Origin: Planctomycetaceae bacterium
GTDB taxonomy: Bacteria; Planctomycetota; Planctomycetia; Pirellulales; Thermoguttaceae
Length of the DNA: 10,137 nucleotides
Assembly (NCBI GenBank): GCA_031283515.1
Contig: JAITBS010000120.1
Span: forward strand, 1-10,137
Direction of reading: 5' to 3'
Part shown: one piece after another, positions 1-7,690 of the stretch
How positions within the stretch are numbered: the first letter of the stretch is position 1
How the letters are laid out: every line of letters starts with the position of its first letter
The notes under the pieces: model-generated
What the model was told of the DNA's origin: nothing
The model's database searches: none
What the model saw: the letters and a program-made list of their open reading frames with translations, nothing else
Made by a program: the position numbers and the translations under genes

Positions 1-93
1 GAATCATGCGATTATGACCTCGACAAAATCAAACGGATACGCAACCAGATTAAGAAATTCATAATTTCTTCCGAGAGTGAAAAAAACTCGTAA
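1..93 (+). CDS. 3' end of an unidentified gene (partial)
   Basis: Reading from base 1, a frame stays open for 30 codons and stops at TAA (91-93). The visible C-terminus is charged and hydrophilic (ESCDYDLDKIKRIRNQIKKF, then a Ser/Glu/Lys-rich end), which looks like a helical soluble tail. No start lies in the window and I cannot assign a family. A chance open frame of this length is quite possible in AT-rich DNA, so the call rests on protein-like composition and on its lying upstream of, and codirectional with, the GH16 gene. No clear rho-independent terminator follows it. Confidence 0.4.
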   Translation, partial: ESCDYDLDKIKRIRNQIKKFIISSESEKNS

Positions 94-171
94 CACAAAA
101 AATACACCTAAAAATAAAAAAATGTGTAGATACTTTTGCTTGCCGACAGTGAATCAGATTCGCGACAGTAC

Positions 172-200
172 TTGTTGTTTTCATTCCGTTTCTGTATAAT
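172..200 (+). promoter_or_regulatory. Putative sigma70-type promoter for the GH16 gene
   Basis: A perfect TATAAT lies at 195-200, with TTGTTG at 172-177 and an exact 17-bp spacer. The -10 is strong and the -35 weak (3 of 6 matches). The predicted start is near 207, leaving a leader of about 97 nt before the ATG at 304. The rest of 94-303 is AT-rich and I see no gene in it. Confidence 0.45.
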
Positions 201-210
201 GTTTGGGAGT

Positions 211-247
211 CATGTCAATCTTAATGTTGCTTATGTTAATTGACGTG
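211..247 (+). repeat. Imperfect inverted repeat in the GH16 leader
   Basis: CATGTCAATCTTAA (211-224) pairs imperfectly with TTAATTGACGTG (236-247) around an 11-nt loop. The core GTCAAT/ATTGAC is perfect. It starts just after the predicted transcription start, so it could be an operator or an mRNA hairpin. In AT-rich DNA it could also be chance. Confidence 0.3.
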
Positions 248-303
248 AGTAATTACCATTTTTTAATGTCCCTTTTTCACCCTTTTACCAATTACAAATT
301 ATT

Positions 304-1158
304 ATGAAAAACGCAACTTTATTAACCGGATTGTTTTTCGTTTTCGCAACGATTTTTGTGGCGATTATTTCTTCGGTAATTTCTTCTTCGGTTTTTTCTG
401 CTGAGCCGCCGAAGCCGTTTTCCGGCGGGTCGGAAAAATTTACGAAACTGGTTTGGTTCGATGAATTTGACAGGAATGGTCTTCCAAACCCTGAAAAATG
501 GGGTTATGAAACAGGTTATGTCCGCAATAACGAAAAACAATATTATACCAACGCCCGTCTGGAAAATGCGGAAGTGAAGGACGGATTCCTTATTGTTACG
601 GCAAGAAAAGATGATTTTAAGAACGGAGATAAAACCTATCCTATTACTTCGGCAAGTGTTATTTCTAAAGGAAAAGGTTTTTGGAATCGGGGACGAATTG
701 AAGTTTCCGCCAAAGTACCAAAATCGCTTGGAACATGGCCCGCAGTCTGGATGCTTCCAGAAAACCAAAAAACCGGTTGGCCCAAATGTGGTGAAATTGA
801 CATTCTGGAACATGTCGGCTTCGACCCGCAAAAAGTTCATTTCAATGTCCATGTCGATAAATACAATCACACAAAGAAAAACAACAAGGGAAAATCAGTT
901 GTCTGTCCAGATCCCGATACAAAATTTCATGTTTACGCTGTTGAATGGTTTGATGACCGGATTGATTTTTATTTTGATGCGGAAAAAGTTTTTTCGTACA
1001 CAAACGAAGGTGAAGGTGAAACCTCTTGGCCCTTTGACAAACCGTTTTATCTTATTTTGAATTTAGCATTTGGCGGCGGTTGGGGCGGAGCCAAAGGTAT
1101 TGATGAATCGTCGTTACCACAACAATTCCAGATTGATTATGTCCGTGTCTGGCAATAA
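304..1158 (+). CDS. Secreted glycoside hydrolase family 16 (beta-glucanase/laminarinase-like)
   Basis: This is a probable endo-acting retaining beta-glucanase that is exported. Residues 1-33 form a signal peptide with a long hydrophobic core and an FSA|EPP-type cleavage site. The GH16 jelly-roll domain follows to the C-terminus: WFDEFD near residue 51, NEKQYYTNAR (76-85), WNRGRIEVSAKVP (127-139), TWPAVWMLP (144-152), the catalytic GEIDILEH (163-170), and a closing IDYVRVWQ (277-284). In the ExDxxE motif E164 is the expected nucleophile, D166 assists and E169 is the expected acid/base. The extra residue between the acidic pairs is typical of laminarinase-type (beta-1,3-glucanase) subfamilies, but the exact substrate cannot be read from the sequence. 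The 284-residue length is normal for a single-domain enzyme, and no carbohydrate-binding module is present. The ATG sits directly before the signal peptide, with no evident Shine-Dalgarno sequence. It is the only intact + strand gene here and has no polysaccharide-utilisation partners beside it. Confidence 0.93.
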   Translation: MKNATLLTGLFFVFATIFVAIISSVISSSVFSAEPPKPFSGGSEKFTKLVWFDEFDRNGLPNPEKWGYETGYVRNNEKQYYTNARLENAEVKDGFLIVTARKDDFKNGDKTYPITSASVISKGKGFWNRGRIEVSAKVPKSLGTWPAVWMLPENQKTGWPKCGEIDILEHVGFDPQKVHFNVHVDKYNHTKKNNKGKSVVCPDPDTKFHVYAVEWFDDRIDFYFDAEKVFSYTNEGEGETSWPFDKPFYLILNLAFGGGWGGAKGIDESSLPQQFQIDYVRVWQ

Positions 1159-1185
1159 ACTCCAAACAGTTCAAATACTTTCAAA

Positions 1186-1346
1186 TCCGCAGATTACACA
1201 GATGTTTGCAGATTATTTGAAAAAAGGTAATTGAATAGAATTTCGTCTGTTTTGTTATTTTATTTGTTTCGTAATTCTCAAAAAAAGACATTGCGAAAAT
1301 CTGCGTAATCTGCGGACTAGAAATTTAAAAAATCTGCAAACATTTG
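1186..1346. repeat. GCAGATTAC-type intergenic inverted repeats
   Basis: Two sequence blocks occur twice in opposite orientation in the convergent gap. TCCGCAGATTACACAGAT (1186-1203) matches the reverse complement of 1299-1316 with one mismatch in 18. CAGATGTTTGCAGATT (1199-1214) matches the reverse complement of 1331-1346 with one mismatch in 16. The right-hand copies are not in the order needed for a single nested hairpin, so this looks like two inverted copies of a dispersed repeat, not one terminator stem. The gap contains no gene that I can support. Confidence 0.55.
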
Positions 1347-1367
1347 TGGACGTTATTCTGTTGAATT

Positions 1368-2792
1368 TTAAAATTGAAATTTGATACCGGACAAAAGATA
1401 CCAACCTCGTCTTAGTCGTCCTTCCTGAGCAACATAATGATCATTTTCAATAATAAACGCACCGTACCATTGCAAAAATCTGTTGAAATTCCAGCCGACT
1501 TTTGCCAGTAAACGGCGGTTGACAAAATCATGTTGAGGGTAATCCAGACGATTTAATTGTTCAGGATAAAATTCACCGTAATTCAGATCGAAAAGTATTT
1601 TTTCAAAACAATAATTAAGATCAATATAGTAACCAAAACCTTTTATCGGAACACCGTCTGCTTTGTTAATCTGACGATAATAGATACTTTTTTCCCAAAA
1701 AATATCGGCAGGATCAAACGAACGTCTTAGTCCGTATTGATCGTAAATTCCTTCCGCCGACAGTGTCCAATTGCCGAAACGAATTGCAGTATCAAATCCG
1801 ATATGATTTTTGTACTCTTTCATTTCTTCGGAACCGATTCCGTCTTGATAAAGACCACTGATGCCCCATCGAAAATGTCCAAAATCCATTCCAATCCGGC
1901 CAACAACCGCTTTCATAGAATTGGTATCCAGTCCGGTACATCCGTTGACAATAGCAATATCCATTTCCCAAACCGACGGAGTCCAACGAAACAGAAATCC
2001 GGTTTGACGCCACAAAATAGATTCTGTACGAATAAATGGAGCATCCTTTTTGGCATTGCTCATTAACGGAACAAAACAACGGCCAAAAGGTGTTTCAAAT
2101 TTTCCGGCTCGAAACTCAACATCACGCCATTGACATGACACATAGAGTTGTGAAATTTCAAAAGGATCAATCTTATAATTTGCCGAATATGATTGACGTT
2201 CAAAATTGTTTAAGTAGATATTTTTATCATAGGGCTGATTCAGATAAAATTCACCGTTCAGGTTTATCACACAAGGTTGAACATTAAGTTTGATTTTCGG
2301 GGTGAGAACCGCCTCTGCACCGAACACCGTTTCACCACCACTCCATTGGATTCGTTGATCATTTCGATAATACGCACGAGCTAAAACTCCGAGTTCCGCT
2401 TCACCACCCGCAAAACGGTATCGAAGTGCTCCAGGTGACTCTGGTTCCGACAACCTAACATGTTGTCCTGATTGACTTTGCTGATAAGATGGAAAGTTAG
2501 GATAAAGAGGGGTGGGAGGGATAAGATAGGGATATTCAGAAACAAAACCTGCCTGTTTATCGGACAAAGCAGTTTCTTCGGAATACAACACAGTTATTAA
2601 AAAACCGAAAACTACCCCAAATGCCCAAATTGTCAAAAAACAATACCGAATACTTTTATTTCTCGCAAAAGTCAGACAAATATCAGAAGTATTATCGCAA
2701 AATCTGTTTCCTTCCTTAAAAGCGGAAAAGAATATCTCCGATAAATTATTTTTTTGGGATAAAAAAATTTTTTTTGATGACTTGTTGTGCAT
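1368..2792 (-). CDS. Porin-like outer-membrane beta-barrel protein
   Basis: A likely outer-membrane beta-barrel of about 400 mature residues. Numbered from the longest possible start (GTG at 2972, 534 aa), a single hydrophobic segment at 108-130 (YCFLTIWAFGVVFGFLITVLY) looks like an export signal. A Pro/Gln-rich linker (150-172) follows, then alternating aromatic/polar strands to a terminal Phe (GIKFQF), the classic barrel end signal. Patches such as FRAGKFETPFGRCF (287-300), ESILWRQTG (317-325) and VVGRIGMDFGHFRWGISGLY (356-375) recall OprO/OprP-type porins, so passive uptake across the outer membrane is a reasonable guess. Family assignment is by resemblance only. I prefer the ATG at 2792 (residue 61 of the long frame), because residues 1-60 lie over AT-rich DNA carrying a dispersed CAAGCGGA motif and push the export signal implausibly far inward. 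Even so, about 45 residues precede the signal, so the true start remains uncertain. It converges on the GH16 gene. Confidence 0.65.
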   Translation of the reverse strand: MHNKSSKKIFLSQKNNLSEIFFSAFKEGNRFCDNTSDICLTFARNKSIRYCFLTIWAFGVVFGFLITVLYSEETALSDKQAGFVSEYPYLIPPTPLYPNFPSYQQSQSGQHVRLSEPESPGALRYRFAGGEAELGVLARAYYRNDQRIQWSGGETVFGAEAVLTPKIKLNVQPCVINLNGEFYLNQPYDKNIYLNNFERQSYSANYKIDPFEISQLYVSCQWRDVEFRAGKFETPFGRCFVPLMSNAKKDAPFIRTESILWRQTGFLFRWTPSVWEMDIAIVNGCTGLDTNSMKAVVGRIGMDFGHFRWGISGLYQDGIGSEEMKEYKNHIGFDTAIRFGNWTLSAEGIYDQYGLRRSFDPADIFWEKSIYYRQINKADGVPIKGFGYYIDLNYCFEKILFDLNYGEFYPEQLNRLDYPQHDFVNRRLLAKVGWNFNRFLQWYGAFIIENDHYVAQEGRLRRGWYLLSGIKFQF

Positions 2793-3183
2793 TGATCTCT
2801 TGGTGTCACTTATGAAAATAAACAAAAATGACGCATTGGTGTCCGCCAATAATGAACCACTTTTTAAATAATAAGAAAAATTCCAATCCGAAACAAGAGC
2901 AATTTTTTTCAAATAATGTAATATTTCAACCGTTTTGGTGCGCCCGCAAGCGGAATAAAACCTCATTTTCACCTAATTTTCCAAAACAAAACAACCTCTG
3001 TAGCCAATGATCAACCACTCACCATTACCTCATTAATAAGGAACATGACTCTACATCGATGAGATTACCAAATAACTTTTAACTTTGCGGATCACGTGAC
3101 AAAATAAGTGGTCATTTTTTACAGTGTAAAGTACAGTTACCGAAACGTTTATAATGCAAAACGATTGAAATATTACGAAATAT
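2793..3183. other. Intergenic region without a confident gene
   Basis: Open reading frames here are short or are extensions of the porin frame. The stretch carries CCGTTTTGGT followed by GCAAGCGGAAT (about 2931-2956), a motif pair seen again near 9084-9121. TCTACATCG occurs at 3051-3059 and again at 3182-3190 across the stop of the upstream gene. A TATAAA-like -10 for the - strand lies near 3150, but it lacks a convincing -35. Confidence 0.4.
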
Positions 3184-3978
3184 CTACATCGGTACGAAAA
3201 CAGCAACAGCACAAACTAAAATCAGAAATGGAATGTACACCGCAAAATTAATTAAAACGGTTTGGAGGAATGATCGTTTCGGATGACAGGCGTGACTCCG
3301 CGCCAGAATATAAGCAATTATCATGATCAATATTGTTACTACAAAAAGAAATGTTACAGGAATATACCAGAGAACAGGATCAATAAGTTTACAACCGTTT
3401 TCCGTAAAATAAAAAATACCCAATAAAATCATTATCAAAAAAGTAATCAAAACCCCCAAACCAATGTCCCTCCAACTACGAGCATAAATATAAGACGAAA
3501 GAAGTATTAGATTAAATGTTTGCCCAAAGAAAAAGAATAACAATGTTCCCCAAAAAAGACGCCCAACCGGAAAATTTAAGAAAAAAACAATAAGAAACAA
3601 AAGAAATGCCGGACACAATAATCCAAACGAAAAAATAAAACTAGAACCAATACTGCCATGAATTATTTGAAGCGGCGTCAACGGTGTTAAACGGAGAAGT
3701 TCATCTTGAAATGTTGACTCAATAAAAATCGTGCCAAAATCACTGCCAAGAAAAACAAGCGTACAACATGTTGCTGTAAAAAAAACAGGTTCAAAAAAAA
3801 CTGTTCGTGTTACGTTTCCGGCGGGTGCTGCAAAACATGTTTCAAAAATGAGAAGCCCAATCAATACCAAACTGTAAGAAATAAATGTTACACAAAAAAT
3901 TCTCCGGCAGCTTCGCATCCGAACCGTCAACACAAAAACAGGATTGAACACATCCAATAATTTATCAAATCGGAACAT
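3184..3978 (-). CDS. ABC-2-type permease-like integral membrane protein
   Basis: The 264 residues are mostly hydrophobic, with about six or seven membrane segments: roughly 27-50, 65-87, 108-134, 141-165, 172-192, 202-227 and 240-262. A short cytosolic N-terminus reads FNPVFVLTVRMRS (11-23), reminiscent of the 'NPxxxRExR' opening of planctomycete ABC-2 permeases. The hydrophilic turn FQDELLRLTPLTPLQIIHGS (90-109) matches the family signature 'E...LLLTPLSPxQIxxGK', which precedes a membrane helix. It probably belongs to an export ABC transporter, but no ATP-binding subunit gene is in the window and the substrate is unknown. It starts 32 bp after the acpS stop on the same strand, so co-transcription with acpS is likely. 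No Shine-Dalgarno sequence precedes the ATG. It could instead be an orphan membrane protein derived from this family. Confidence 0.6.
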   Translation of the reverse strand: MFRFDKLLDVFNPVFVLTVRMRSCRRIFCVTFISYSLVLIGLLIFETCFAAPAGNVTRTVFFEPVFFTATCCTLVFLGSDFGTIFIESTFQDELLRLTPLTPLQIIHGSIGSSFIFSFGLLCPAFLLFLIVFFLNFPVGRLFWGTLLFFFFGQTFNLILLSSYIYARSWRDIGLGVLITFLIMILLGIFYFTENGCKLIDPVLWYIPVTFLFVVTILIMIIAYILARSHACHPKRSFLQTVLINFAVYIPFLILVCAVAVFVPM

Positions 3979-4010
3979 AAACCAGTTTATAACAATTTTA
4001 TATTTCCGTA

Positions 4011-4403
4011 CTATATTTCTGTTTTACAAAGCGCAACAGCAAAAGCAACAGCATGAGATTTACAATGGGAGATGGAAATTTGAATTTCTGAAATTTGTTT
4101 TTCTTGGGCGATTTGAGCCGCACCACCGTGAAGGTGAACACGCGGCGTACCACCGGATTCGTTGAGCACCTCAACATCTGTCCAGGCAATCCCCGAAATC
4201 CAACCAGTTCCCAACGCCTTGAGTACCGATTCTTTTGCCGCCCAACGACCGGCAAAATGTTGATCCGAACTCTTGCGGTCTGTACAATATTGAACTTCCC
4301 GCTTCGTAAAAACACGATCCACAAAATGGGAACCATGACGCCGAACCATACGCTCAACCCGTTCACATTCAATAATATCCGTACCAATACCAATAATTGT
4401 CAT
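4011..4403 (-). CDS. acpS: Holo-[acyl-carrier-protein] synthase
   Basis: AcpS transfers 4'-phosphopantetheine from CoA to a serine of acyl carrier protein, turning apo-ACP into the holo form used in fatty-acid synthesis. It is cytosolic, Mg-dependent and trimeric in known cases. The 130 residues match the usual length, with all hallmark motifs: GIGTDIIE (5-12, with the Mg-binding D9), RVFTKREVQYC (30-40), AGRWAAKESVLKALGTG (51-67, with the catalytic/Mg-binding E58) and the closing ISISHCKSHAVAFAVA (109-124). The usual ISHT/ISHS position is ISHC here. The ATG at 4403 places GIGTDIIE at the normal distance from the N-terminus. No Shine-Dalgarno sequence is visible. A 234-bp gap separates it from the KAS III gene upstream, while the membrane-protein gene follows after 32 bp. 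Confidence 0.95.
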   Translation of the reverse strand: MTIIGIGTDIIECERVERMVRRHGSHFVDRVFTKREVQYCTDRKSSDQHFAGRWAAKESVLKALGTGWISGIAWTDVEVLNESGGTPRVHLHGGAAQIAQEKQISEIQISISHCKSHAVAFAVALCKTEI

Positions 4404-4637
4404 AAAAAATAATTGCCGTAGAAAATAAGTAATGTCATCATCTTTTATTTGTTTCGTTTTTTCATTATTGCTATTTGAAATAATTTTGAAATAATTTCTT
4501 CCGCATTTTGTAATATATCAGCGGTATTTTTGTTTTGACTCTTTTTGTGTTTTTTCGTGTTTTTTTTGTGTTATAAAAAATTCCGCTGAATGATGATGAT
4601 GATGAAAGTCATTTTTATAAAGACACACCGTATAATC
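4404..4637. other. AT-rich gap between fabH-like and acpS genes
   Basis: No gene is supportable. It holds five tandem ATG triplets (4590-4604), poly-T-rich runs, a direct repeat of ATTATTTC on the - strand just upstream of acpS (around 4475-4500), and a 7-bp inverted pair TCAGCGG/CCGCTGA about 65 bp apart. The length leaves room for a separate acpS promoter, but I find no convincing -35/-10 pair. Confidence 0.4.
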
Positions 4638-5678
4638 TTAAACGACAAAATCAGTTGGTAATTGTACCAATGTTCCTCCCCACGAAAGACCAACCCCAAA
4701 ACCAATAAGCATTGTGTGTTGTTTTGGTTTCAATATTTCGGCACGCCACGCATCAACAATCGCAATCGGAATACTACTGGAAACAGTGTTACCTCGTTGC
4801 ATCATATTGCTAAAGTAATTCAGTCCTTCAAGCCGACAAAGTTCCTGAAGCCGATCAAGCATGTATTTATTCGCCTGATGAAAAATATAACAACCAATAT
4901 CGTTACGGGTTTGTCCGCTTTTATTGAGCAGTTCGTCGATTAACGGCGGAACACGGTCAATTGCAAACGAAAAAATCCCGGGTCCATGCATTTTGAGTTG
5001 TTCTTTTGAACGGATATTTCCCTTGCCGTCGGGAAGTTCCAGTGCTGTTTCTGGGGTTTGGGGCATCCGATGTCCGCCCGCCGGAACAATTAATAAATCG
5101 GCTCCGCTGCCGTCTGTACCAAAAACAAAAGGTCCAATCAATGTTTCCGTACAAGCCGGAACAGCAGAAATCAGAGTTGCCGAAGCCCCGTCACCAAAAA
5201 GCGGACGACTCGCACGATCTTCACGGTTGATATACTTCGAATAAGTCTCCGAAGTAATCAATAAAACATGTTGAGCAGAACCTGTTTCAATAATCCCTTT
5301 TGCCAATGAAAGCCCGTAAATGTAACCACTGCAACCAAGATTAAAATCCAAAGCACCGCAAGATTTGGGAAGTCCCAGCCGTTCATGAATTAAACAGGCA
5401 GAGGTCGGCAAAAAATAATCGGGAGATTGTGTACAAAAAAGAAGAAAATCTATTTCTTCCGGTTCACAACAGCCGTTTTCAAACAGATTTTCCGCCGCCT
5501 TCACTCCCATATCGGTTGCTGTTTCGTTCGAAGCAGCAATAGGACGACGTTCAATACCAAGTTTAGAAACGATCTTTTCTTCCGTCCAATTCGGAAAACA
5601 TTGAGCAAGTTCGGCATTGCCCAAATAATTTTCGGGAAGATAATAAGCAATACTTCGAATTTCCGCTTGAACGGTCAT
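4638..5678 (-). CDS. fabH: 3-oxoacyl-ACP synthase III (KAS III family)
   Basis: KAS III enzymes condense an acyl-CoA starter with malonyl-ACP to begin acyl-chain synthesis in the cytosol. The thiolase-fold Cys-His-Asn triad is complete: C116 in DFNLGCSGY (111-119), H267 in FHQANKYMLDRLQ (266-278) and N297 in QRGNTVSSSIP (294-304). The glycine-rich end GFGVGLSWGG (326-335) is also typical. At 346 residues it is slightly longer than classical FabH (about 320). The FCTQSPDYFLPTSACLIHER stretch (81-100) and the ETYSKYINRED stretch (144-154) resemble a KAS III-like subgroup that, as I recall, also occurs in surface-polysaccharide and special-lipid clusters, so primary FabH is not the only possibility. 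No fabD, fabG, fabF or acpP is adjacent. The ATG at 5678 is natural for the fold. A TATAAT at 5728-5733 on this strand, without a good -35, could supply a promoter in the 60-bp gap. Confidence 0.88.
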   Translation of the reverse strand: MTVQAEIRSIAYYLPENYLGNAELAQCFPNWTEEKIVSKLGIERRPIAASNETATDMGVKAAENLFENGCCEPEEIDFLLFCTQSPDYFLPTSACLIHERLGLPKSCGALDFNLGCSGYIYGLSLAKGIIETGSAQHVLLITSETYSKYINREDRASRPLFGDGASATLISAVPACTETLIGPFVFGTDGSGADLLIVPAGGHRMPQTPETALELPDGKGNIRSKEQLKMHGPGIFSFAIDRVPPLIDELLNKSGQTRNDIGCYIFHQANKYMLDRLQELCRLEGLNYFSNMMQRGNTVSSSIPIAIVDAWRAEILKPKQHTMLIGFGVGLSWGGTLVQLPTDFVV

Positions 5679-5738
5679 GATTTATAGTTGATCGGGTCGA
5701 GACGGATCAAATAAATAAACTGCCGGAATTATAATAGT

Positions 5739-7568
5739 TTACTCAAATGGGCTTTCTTTCTTTTCGTTCTTATCATTATCATCGTTTTTATCTTCATTAT
5801 TTTCGTTCTCACCGGAATTTTTTTGCTTCGTTTCTACTTCAATATTCATAGAATTACCGTCCAATGAACCATCTTCACCGGTATCTTTTTTGGATTCTTT
5901 TTCTGTTGTTTCGGTATTTTCTTCTGTTTCGGAGTTATCTTTGTCGCCGTCTTTACTGTTCCAATAAAAATTCGGCGCCGGTTGACCATTCAGAATATCA
6001 ACATATTGTTTACAACTCAAACGATGCCGAATTATTGAGAGCGGTTTATTGTTGAGAATATTTTCTAAGGTTTGAGGTTGCCGTTCGTGAAGACATTGGA
6101 TCAAACCGGTATCATTCACTGCGTAAATTCTATCCGTTTCAATATTAAAAAGGAAACGGTCAAACCTTTGGGCGTCAAACGCATCAATCGGAGTTCCCGT
6201 ATTTTTGTCCAAAATCACCAACCGTGAACGGCGATCAAGCGAATAGATCCGTTTTTTCGAAGCAGCAACAAATTGACAAATATTAGGCGTGTACCATTTT
6301 TCTTTGCCGGTTATTAAATCAAGAGCATGTATTCCGCCGGTTGAAGTCGGACAATAAACATCGGTTCCAATAACCGCAATTCGTTCAATAACCGAACCAT
6401 TGGCAGCAAATTGCCACGTCACTTCTCCCGTTCGGTCTTTAACCGCAAAAACATAACCTTCTTTATTGCCGGTAATCACAAGACTTGGTATTTGCAAATC
6501 CGGCTGTGTGTTATCGGTGTACAACGGCGGAATACATTGATTGGCGGTTGGTCGTGCGAGCAGTTCTTTATTCTTTTCCCATTCTCGCCGCGCAATCCGT
6601 TCAGAACCAAGATAATACGTCTGCGATGACGAATCAACCATGTATTGTAATTCAAAAAATTCTTCGGAAAAATTATTGATGCCTGCAGTAAAAAGGAATC
6701 CGCGATCTGTAATCCACGTAATTGATTCACGATGTGCGGTTATGCGATGCCGTTGGTTGTAAAGAATAATTTGTGTCGAAAGCAACGGTTTCACCAGAAC
6801 ATTCCCAAACGATAAATTTTGCATGGGAATACCTGTAATTTTTTGGAGAAAAATTTCGTGTTCCTTTTTAGGCGGTTCCGGTTCGGCGAGAATTGATTGT
6901 TTTACTTCCGCAAATTTTTTGGTGATATTGGTAAGAACCGGATCTTCGTTTTTGTTTTCATTGGAATCAGTTCCGTCCGGTTTTATTCCCTCGACATTGG
7001 CTGTTTCGGCTTCACCGATAAGAGGAGCGGAACCAGGACCGCCTTCCTCTTCCATTTTCGGACCGGAAACATCTTTCAACGGAAACACAATAATCCTGCC
7101 GCCCATCATAGGGATGTAAACATAATTTTCACTCATTTCCGGTGCAGTGGAAGAAGCACCGGGTAAGGATGTTTGCAAGAGTAGTTTTCCGTTTCGCCGG
7201 TCAAAAACAAAGAGTTCCAAACCGTTGACAACCGCAACCATTCGGCTATTCACGGCGGGTTCCTGAAAAATCATTTCGCGGTTGCCTAAGGTCCGCAACC
7301 AAAGTGATTTACCGGTTTCGGCGTCAATCACATGAAGTTTGGCGTCATCGGAAATTACAAACATTGTTCCGCCTTCGACAATAGCGTATAAAATTTTGTT
7401 CCGAGTGGAATTGATCCCTATTTGATTGAACCAAGTACGGTTTAAACCGTAAGGTTCAAGCGATTGTTGGGAAAGCAAAGGCGTTTCTTTTGCCGCAGTA
7501 AACGAAACATAAAGCGGAAAAATCGTCGGTAAAACGAAAAAAATGGTTAATAGGAGCAGTTTTTTCAT
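5739..7568 (-). CDS. Secreted PQQ-like beta-propeller repeat protein with acidic C-terminal tail
   Basis: A probable exported propeller protein of a type common in planctomycetes. I start it at the ATG at 7568, giving 609 aa, because it directly opens a signal peptide (MKKLLLLTIFFVLPTIFPLY...TAAKE). The frame extends 20 codons further to 7628, but that stretch overlaps repeat DNA. In long-frame numbering, blade-like PQQ motifs are KLHVIDAETGKSLW (97-110), ELFVFDRRNGKLLLQ (138-152), YVFAVKDRTGEVTWQF (392-407), IHALDLITGKEKWYT (433-447) and LVILDKNTGTPID (470-482). A Gly/Glu/Asn-rich insertion (about 186-260) splits the propeller into two parts. Residues about 558-626 form a low-complexity Asp/Glu/Asn/Lys tail with no fold signal. 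These motifs mark a beta-propeller scaffold related to BamB and PQQ dehydrogenases. I see no evidence for a dehydrogenase active site, so the function is unknown, with ligand binding or scaffolding plausible. Confidence 0.85.
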   Translation of the reverse strand: MKKLLLLTIFFVLPTIFPLYVSFTAAKETPLLSQQSLEPYGLNRTWFNQIGINSTRNKILYAIVEGGTMFVISDDAKLHVIDAETGKSLWLRTLGNREMIFQEPAVNSRMVAVVNGLELFVFDRRNGKLLLQTSLPGASSTAPEMSENYVYIPMMGGRIIVFPLKDVSGPKMEEEGGPGSAPLIGEAETANVEGIKPDGTDSNENKNEDPVLTNITKKFAEVKQSILAEPEPPKKEHEIFLQKITGIPMQNLSFGNVLVKPLLSTQIILYNQRHRITAHRESITWITDRGFLFTAGINNFSEEFFELQYMVDSSSQTYYLGSERIARREWEKNKELLARPTANQCIPPLYTDNTQPDLQIPSLVITGNKEGYVFAVKDRTGEVTWQFAANGSVIERIAVIGTDVYCPTSTGGIHALDLITGKEKWYTPNICQFVAASKKRIYSLDRRSRLVILDKNTGTPIDAFDAQRFDRFLFNIETDRIYAVNDTGLIQCLHERQPQTLENILNNKPLSIIRHRLSCKQYVDILNGQPAPNFYWNSKDGDKDNSETEENTETTEKESKKDTGEDGSLDGNSMNIEVETKQKNSGENENNEDKNDDNDKNEKKESPFE

Positions 7569-7690
7569 TTTGTTTTTATTTCGTTTTGTTATAAGAAGTC
7601 GGTAACAATTCCCTAGTTTTATATTCATTGCACTTTAAAAGCACTTTAAAATTCGGTTTTATAAGAGCAGGATTTTTGTGTTTTTATTTA

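Noticed and set aside
322..870. 182-codon open frame opposite the GH16 gene
   Set aside because: It lies fully antisense to a well-supported gene and its product is rich in Arg, Asn and Phe with no recognisable domain.
2828..3010. 60-codon + strand frame between the porin and the permease
   Set aside because: Asn/Lys/Phe/Pro-rich composition, no ribosome site, and it overlaps the motif-bearing non-coding DNA.
4590..4604. Five tandem ATG triplets that could start a small + strand gene
   Set aside because: The frame gives only about 23 codons and runs into the 3' end of the fabH-like gene. It is better seen as a trinucleotide microsatellite.
4404..4637. Promoter for acpS
   Set aside because: TATAAC-like boxes exist on the - strand, but none has a plausible -35 at 16-18 bp. 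The AT-rich composition makes isolated hits uninformative.
5689..5709. TGATC...GATCA palindrome before the fabH-like start, considered as operator or terminator
   Set aside because: Only five base pairs match around an unpaired 11-nt middle and no T-run follows. Chance is likely.
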